The position numbers and the translations under genes are program-made. Positions 43,106 to 46,767 of a DNA stretch of 46,767 nucleotides are shown in pieces. The stretch is taken from assembly GCA_900538575.1 (NCBI GenBank), contig UPZA01000016.1:1-46767 (forward strand), in the 5' to 3' direction. This stretch comes from an uncultured Ruminococcus sp. (GTDB lineage Bacteria > Bacillota > Clostridia > Oscillospirales > Ruminococcaceae). Numbering within the stretch: the first letter of the stretch is position 1; each line of letters starts with the position of its first letter. Below the pieces are notes generated by a model, which searched no databases, was not told the origin of the DNA, and saw nothing but the letters and a program-made list of their open reading frames with translations.

Positions 43106-43912
43106 TCAGTAAATATTCATTCCACTGAAAATCTCGATCATTTCCCTTCGTATGCTGTTTGTAATGTCCAGTCTCTCTTTGGGATGAAGCTCGTAGACGT
43201 CAGTATTAAAAAGATAATTCTGAAGCTGTATTTCCTTTATAAGCATTTTTGTATGGAATATATTCGACTGATAGACGTTAACGTCTATGGCGTCGTATTT
43301 TGTAAGAGTTCTTTCATCTATATAATCCTGTATCGAAGTAATGTCGTGATCAATGAAATATTTTTTGCCGCACATATCTCGGGTAAAGCCTCTTACCCTG
43401 TAATCTATTGTTATTATATCTGAATCAAAGCTGCTTATGAGATAATCAAGCGTATTAAGAGGCGATATTTCTCCGCAGGTTGAAACGTCTATGTCAACTC
43501 TAAAGGTACATACAGCGTTTTCGGGATGAGACTCGGGAAAGGTGTGAACAGTCACATGGCTTTTGTCAAGATGGGCATGGACAGTTTCACTCTGAGGCAT
43601 ACTTCCCTGATTACAGGATTTATCTATATTTTCCGGTGAAACATGCCCTTCGGCAATCAGAATATTTACCGAAGCGCCCTGCGGTTCGTAATCCTGCTTG
43701 GAAATATTAAGTATCGTAGCCCCTATCATTTTTGTCACGTCGCAGAGTATTTTGGTCAGTCTTTCCGAATTATACTGTTCGTCTATATATTGTATATAAT
43801 CTTCCTGTTCGCGTTTTGTTTTAGCATAGCATACGTCATATATGTTAAAGCTTAAAGTCTTTGTAAGATTATTAAATCCATATAAAGCAAGCTTTTTTTC
43901 CAACCCTAACAT
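43106..43912 (-). CDS. speD: S-adenosylmethionine decarboxylase proenzyme
   Basis: 268 residues, the long class 1A type of E. coli rather than the short Bacillus type. Self-cleavage produces the pyruvoyl group at Ser118 (AHLDKSHVTVHTFPESHP). Other blocks: DVTKMIGATILNIS, RVDIDVSTCGEISPLNTLDYL. It provides the aminopropyl donor for SpeE. The start is ATG 43912, one codon after a GTG. First gene of the operon; a TATAAT -10 lies at 43937-43932 on the minus strand without a clear -35. Confidence 0.95.
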   Translation of the reverse strand: MLGLEKKLALYGFNNLTKTLSFNIYDVCYAKTKREQEDYIQYIDEQYNSERLTKILCDVTKMIGATILNISKQDYEPQGASVNILIAEGHVSPENIDKSCNQGSMPQSETVHAHLDKSHVTVHTFPESHPENAVCTFRVDIDVSTCGEISPLNTLDYLISSFDSDIITIDYRVRGFTRDMCGKKYFIDHDITSIQDYIDERTLTKYDAIDVNVYQSNIFHTKMLIKEIQLQNYLFNTDVYELHPKERLDITNSIRREMIEIFSGMNIY

Positions 43913-44022
43913 CACGGCCTTTCAAATAAATATTATACAAGCTTTATTCTATCACATTTAAAGGGGAAATGCAACGATTATCAGGAATATTTATCTTATT
44001 TTTCAGCGAATTGTAATTTATA

Positions 44023-44051
44023 TTGACATTACAATCAACGAGTGGTAAAAT
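44023..44051 (+). promoter_or_regulatory. Promoter of the second LRR-dockerin gene
   Basis: TTGACA (44023-44028), 17-base spacer, TAAAAT (44046-44051), just before an AAGGAGAGAG ribosome site. Confidence 0.75.
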
Positions 44052-44079
44052 AAATTTAAAAATTAAGGAGAGAGATGCT

Positions 44080-45327
44080 ATGAAGCTCATAAATAACTTT
44101 TTAAGTTTTATTACGGCAGCGGCATGCTCCGCCGCAATATCAGGCATTATGCCGTTTTCTTCATCGGCGGAAGCTTCCGCAACCTACGGCGATTTAAGCT
44201 ATACTACGGTTGATTCAGACGGCGACGGAACAGACGATTATGTGGAAATAACCGACTGTTACGAATCGGTAACAGAAATTGAGATTCCGGCAGAAATTGA
44301 GGGACTGCCGGTAAAATCATTAAATAGTAATATTTTATCTTATTGTAAAAAACTTAAAAGCATTCACGTTTCAGAAAGTAATAATTATTATTGCAGTGCA
44401 GACGGAATATTATTTAATAAAGATCAAACAGCATTAATAAAATTTCCTCCTGCTAAAATTGTTCAAGAATATATAGTTCCAAATAATGTAATTAATATTG
44501 AACAATACGCTTTCCACAATTGTGAAAGTATTACTCAAATAACAATTCAAGAATATGTTTCTAAAATAGAAGATTACTGTTTTTCTGGTTGTTACAATCT
44601 AGAAAATATAATTGTAACAAATAATAATAAAAATTTCACATCATTATCAGGAGTTTTATATAATAAAGAATGTACTAAAATAATCCGATATCCAATAGCA
44701 AAAATTCAAACACATTATAAAATAAACGATAATGTTGTACATATTGAAAAAGGCGCTTTTGCAAATTGCGCTAATCTACTATATATAGTATTTCCTGAAA
44801 ATTTAATTAATATAGGGGACTTTTCTTTTGCATCTTGTTGTAATTTATTAGAAATATCCATACCTGAAACTGTAACAATTATAGGTTCGTGGGCGTTTGT
44901 TAACTGTTATAATCTTAATAACTTAATTATACCCGAAAATATAACTAGTATAGGACAAAATGCATTTATTTATTGTGACGGTTTAACTAAATTAACATTA
45001 ATCAACCCTAATTGTGAAATTTTTGACGCTAAGGATACAATTTCAGAAACAACCGCCATCTACGGCTATGAAAACTCAACGGCTCAGACTTATGCTGAAA
45101 AGTACAACAGAAACTTCGTTTCTTTAGGAGAATATACTGAAACACTAATCGGCGATATTTCCGGCAACGGCGAGATAGATCTCTATGACGCTATAGAGAT
45201 AGCCAAAGCTATTATGGGTATGAGAACATTTACCGAAGAGGAAAAACTGATTGCCGATTTTAATAAAGACGGCACAGTCGACCTTTATGACGCGATAGAA
45301 ATTGCAAGGACGCTGCTTCCAAAATAA
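44080..45327 (+). CDS. Secreted BspA-type leucine-rich-repeat protein with dockerin
   Basis: 415 residues. Signal peptide to about residue 32 (SSSAEASA). Six or more LRR_5 repeats at about 70-330 (EQYAFHNCESI, EDYCFSGCYNLENI, EKGAFANCANLLYI, GDFSFASCCNLLEI, GSWAFVNCYNLNNL, GQNAFIYCDGLTKL). The dockerin is at about 350-415 with two clear calcium loops, GDISGNGEIDLYDAIEIAKAI and ADFNKDGTVDLYDAIEIARTL; these are more symmetric than the copy at 28379. The middle of the gene is unusually AT-rich compared with its own ends. AAGGAGAG precedes the ATG at 44080. Confidence 0.92.
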   Translation: MKLINNFLSFITAAACSAAISGIMPFSSSAEASATYGDLSYTTVDSDGDGTDDYVEITDCYESVTEIEIPAEIEGLPVKSLNSNILSYCKKLKSIHVSESNNYYCSADGILFNKDQTALIKFPPAKIVQEYIVPNNVINIEQYAFHNCESITQITIQEYVSKIEDYCFSGCYNLENIIVTNNNKNFTSLSGVLYNKECTKIIRYPIAKIQTHYKINDNVVHIEKGAFANCANLLYIVFPENLINIGDFSFASCCNLLEISIPETVTIIGSWAFVNCYNLNNLIIPENITSIGQNAFIYCDGLTKLTLINPNCEIFDAKDTISETTAIYGYENSTAQTYAEKYNRNFVSLGEYTETLIGDISGNGEIDLYDAIEIAKAIMGMRTFTEEEKLIADFNKDGTVDLYDAIEIARTLLPK

Positions 45328-45333
45328 ACGCTT

Positions 45334-45365
45334 GACTCCCGCGCTAAAAATGCACGGGAGTTTTA
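45334..45365 (+). terminator. Intrinsic terminator of the second LRR-dockerin gene
   Basis: ACTCCCG (45335-45341) pairs with CGGGAGT (45355-45361), followed by TTTTAAT. Confidence 0.8.
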
Positions 45366-45372
45366 ATATAAA

Positions 45373-46266
45373 TCAAGTGGCTATAAGCTTAGTTCCGTCG
45401 TTATCAATATGAAATTCATGAACCTGCCACCCGCTCAGTCCGGCGTTATCAAGTGAGAATTTCATCTTACCGGAAAAGTATTTGTTATTTTCGTCCACAA
45501 TAGCTACTATAGTAGGACCCGCGCCGCTTATGTACGAGCCGTAAGCACCGTGATTATAGGCAATATCAAAAACTTCCCTTGCATTAGGAATAAGCTCCAT
45601 TCTATAGGGCTGATGAAGCTTGTCATGCACCGCAGTACGCAGATTTGCAAACTTTCCGGTAAGAAGAGACGCTGAAAACAGAGCCGCTCTTGAAAGATTG
45701 TATACGGCGTCCTTATGCGAAACCTCAGAAGGCAGACAAGCTCTCGCTTTCTCAGTTTTTAATTCAAAATCCGGTATTATAGCTGCAAATTTCAATTTAG
45801 TATAAACCTCTTGTTTTACCCAATGAACCTTTTTACCGTCAAAAACCGCGGTTACTATACCACCAAGTAAGGCCGGCGCTGTATTATCCGGATGGCCCTC
45901 GATCTGTGCGGCAAGATCTACAAGATCGTCGGTTGACAGAGGATTTCCGAGCAGCATATTTGCACCGACAATTCCAGCCACTATACATGCTGAACTGGAG
46001 CCTAATCCTCTTGCCATAGGGATATTATTTGTCTGACGTATTTTAAGTCCCTTTAAATTTTTACCGCATATATTAAAAAGATCCTTCGCAGATATGTAAA
46101 TAAGATTATTCTCGTCTGTTGGAATATTTATATCGTCTGAAGAGGAAATTTCTATTCTGTCCGATTCCTCCATCTCAACATAATTATAATAAGTAAGAGC
46201 AAGCCCTAAAGCGTCAAAACCTGCGCCCAGATTTGCCGAAGTTGCGGGAATTTGTATTTTTATCAT
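45373..46266 (-). CDS. thrB: Homoserine kinase
   Basis: 297 residues. GHMP kinase making O-phosphohomoserine for threonine synthesis. Motif 1 is IPATSANLGAGFDALGLAL, motif 2 MARGLGSSSACIVAG (ATP phosphate loop) and motif 3 YGSYISGAGPTIVAIVD. The start is ATG 46266 with GGAGAA upstream; an earlier in-frame start lacks one. Monocistronic here. The gap 46267-46506 is AT-rich and holds promoters only. Confidence 0.95.
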   Translation of the reverse strand: MIKIQIPATSANLGAGFDALGLALTYYNYVEMEESDRIEISSSDDINIPTDENNLIYISAKDLFNICGKNLKGLKIRQTNNIPMARGLGSSSACIVAGIVGANMLLGNPLSTDDLVDLAAQIEGHPDNTAPALLGGIVTAVFDGKKVHWVKQEVYTKLKFAAIIPDFELKTEKARACLPSEVSHKDAVYNLSRAALFSASLLTGKFANLRTAVHDKLHQPYRMELIPNAREVFDIAYNHGAYGSYISGAGPTIVAIVDENNKYFSGKMKFSLDNAGLSGWQVHEFHIDNDGTKLIAT

Positions 46267-46462
46267 ATATGTTCTCCGTTCTGACGTTTTTGTCATTTAA
46301 AAATTTTCTTTCTTAAATTATATCATATTTTAAATGAAGATTCTATAAGGGATATTTCTTTATTTTCATTTATGATATTTTTGTTAAAATCGTATCAATT
46401 CGTATTAATATGTTGAAAAAAATGCTAAAATGTACAAAAGTAGTAATTTTTTAAAAAAGTTG

Positions 46463-46491
46463 TTGACTTTTTTATCAGAGTTTGATATAAT
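46463..46491 (+). promoter_or_regulatory. tRNA-Leu promoter
   Basis: TTGACT (46463-46468), 17-base spacer, TATAAT (46486-46491), 16 bases before the tRNA-Leu 5' end. Confidence 0.88.
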
Positions 46492-46506
46492 ATTAAAGTA
46501 CTCAAT

Positions 46507-46590
46507 GCGAGTGTGCTGGAATAGGCAGACAGGCACGTTTGAGGGGCGTGTGTCATTGGCGTACGGGTTCAAGTCCCGTCACTCGCACCA
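46507..46590 (+). tRNA. tRNA-Leu (GAG)
   Basis: Acceptor GCGAGTG pairs with CACTCGC before an encoded ACCA. Anticodon stem CACGT/GCGTG around loop TTGAGGG gives GAG (Leu). A long variable arm (class II) and T loop TTCAAGT are present. Confidence 0.94.
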
Positions 46591-46594
46591 ATTA

Positions 46595-46621
46595 TACCTC
46601 AGCTTTATGCTGGGGTATTTT
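46595..46621 (+). terminator. Hairpin terminator after tRNA-Leu
   Basis: TACCTCAGC pairs with GCTGGGGTA (one G-U pair), followed by TTTTG. It lies 7 bases before tRNA-Ser, so read-through must feed tRNA-Ser if there is no separate promoter. Confidence 0.7.
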
Positions 46622-46627
46622 GATTAT

Positions 46628-46719
46628 GGAAAGATGGCTGAGCTGGTCTAAGGCGCACGACTGGAACTCGTGTATACGTTGATAGCGTATCGAGGGTTCG
46701 AATCCCTCTCTTTCCGCCA
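46628..46719 (+). tRNA. tRNA-Ser (GGA)
   Basis: Acceptor GGAAAGA pairs with TCTTTCC before GCCA. Anticodon stem CACGA/TCGTG around loop CTGGAAC gives GGA (Ser). It has a long variable arm typical of serine and an encoded CCA. Confidence 0.94.
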
Positions 46720-46724
46720 AAAAC

Positions 46725-46761
46725 AAAGCTCACAAGCGGTTTTCCGTTTGTGAGCTTTTCT
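46725..46761 (+). terminator. Intrinsic terminator after tRNA-Ser
   Basis: AAAGCTCACAA (46725-46735) pairs with TTGTGAGCTTT (46748-46758), followed by TC and T-rich sequence. Confidence 0.88.
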
Positions 46762-46767
46762 TATGTC

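Noticed and set aside
1..46767. Prophage, insertion sequence, integrase or CRISPR array
   Set aside because: No transposase, integrase, structural phage gene or regularly spaced repeats were found by reading the window.

Overview
The window looks like chromosome of a low-GC, anaerobic, fibre-degrading gut Firmicute, most plausibly a cellulosome-making Ruminococcus or close relative (Oscillospiraceae). The grounds are four dockerin-bearing secreted proteins (one a GH98-like/feruloyl-esterase enzyme), strictly anaerobic enzymes (NrdDG, indolepyruvate:ferredoxin oxidoreductase), a MecA adaptor, a GGGtGRT protein, strong AGGAGG-type ribosome binding sites and Ruminococcus-style gene content. There is no phage, transposase, CRISPR array or rRNA in the window. 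All calls come from reading the sequence; no database search was run.

Layout. 1-260: tRNA-Gly (cut by the window edge) and tRNA-Cys. 274-3241 (-): a three-gene set of a PAPS-reductase/DUF3440 protein (IbrA-like), a ParB/Srx-fold protein (IbrB-like) and a radical-SAM spore-photoproduct-lyase-like protein. 3503-6077 (-): four genes of unknown role, DUF5685, a Cys-rich TPR protein, a J-domain/TPR protein with a Cys-rich tail, and a membrane protein. 6145-10609: EamA transporter, membrane-anchored TIM-barrel protein, MecA-like adaptor, ribulose-phosphate epimerase, uridine-kinase-like P-loop kinase. 10864-17467 (+): aryl-acid module paaK - HAD - iorA - iorB - paaK - ACT - zinc ribbon. 17542-22321 (-): nrdD-nrdG with a textbook pair of NrdR boxes, a PnuC-type transporter behind a structured leader, and ldh. 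22510-24218 (+): NifU-like protein plus GGGtGRT protein, followed by a decayed reading frame. 24608-27841 (-): alpha/beta hydrolase, aldo/keto reductase, acetyltransferase and a dockerin-carrying flavodoxin lipoprotein. 28379-36040: LRR-dockerin protein, the 1293-residue GH98-CBM-dockerin-CE1 enzyme, and a divergent hybrid regulator (binding-protein fold, GGDEF-like domain, AraC HTH). 36283-43912 (-): an eight-gene polyamine operon. 44080-45327 (+): second LRR-dockerin protein. 45373-46266 (-): homoserine kinase. 46507-46719: tRNA-Leu and tRNA-Ser.

How the genes work together. The polyamine operon (speD, speA, speE, speB, ywqG-like, carboxynorspermidine dehydrogenase, ybjQ-like, nspC) encodes arginine to agmatine to putrescine, and then both known bacterial endings to spermidine: the decarboxy-AdoMet route (SpeD/SpeE) and the carboxyspermidine route (CASDH/NspC). 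The aryl-acid module activates arylacetates to CoA esters and interconverts them with arylpyruvates using ferredoxin, which fits the known dependence of rumen ruminococci on phenyl acids. The GH98/CE1 enzyme and its divergently transcribed sensor-regulator look like a self-contained xylan (or host-glycan) response unit.

The best candidates for undescribed biology are the DUF5685/J-domain/Cys-rich operon, the IbrAB plus SPL-like set in which the usual catalytic cysteine is a serine, the dockerin-flavodoxin lipoprotein, the pnuC leader RNA, and the double-route polyamine operon.
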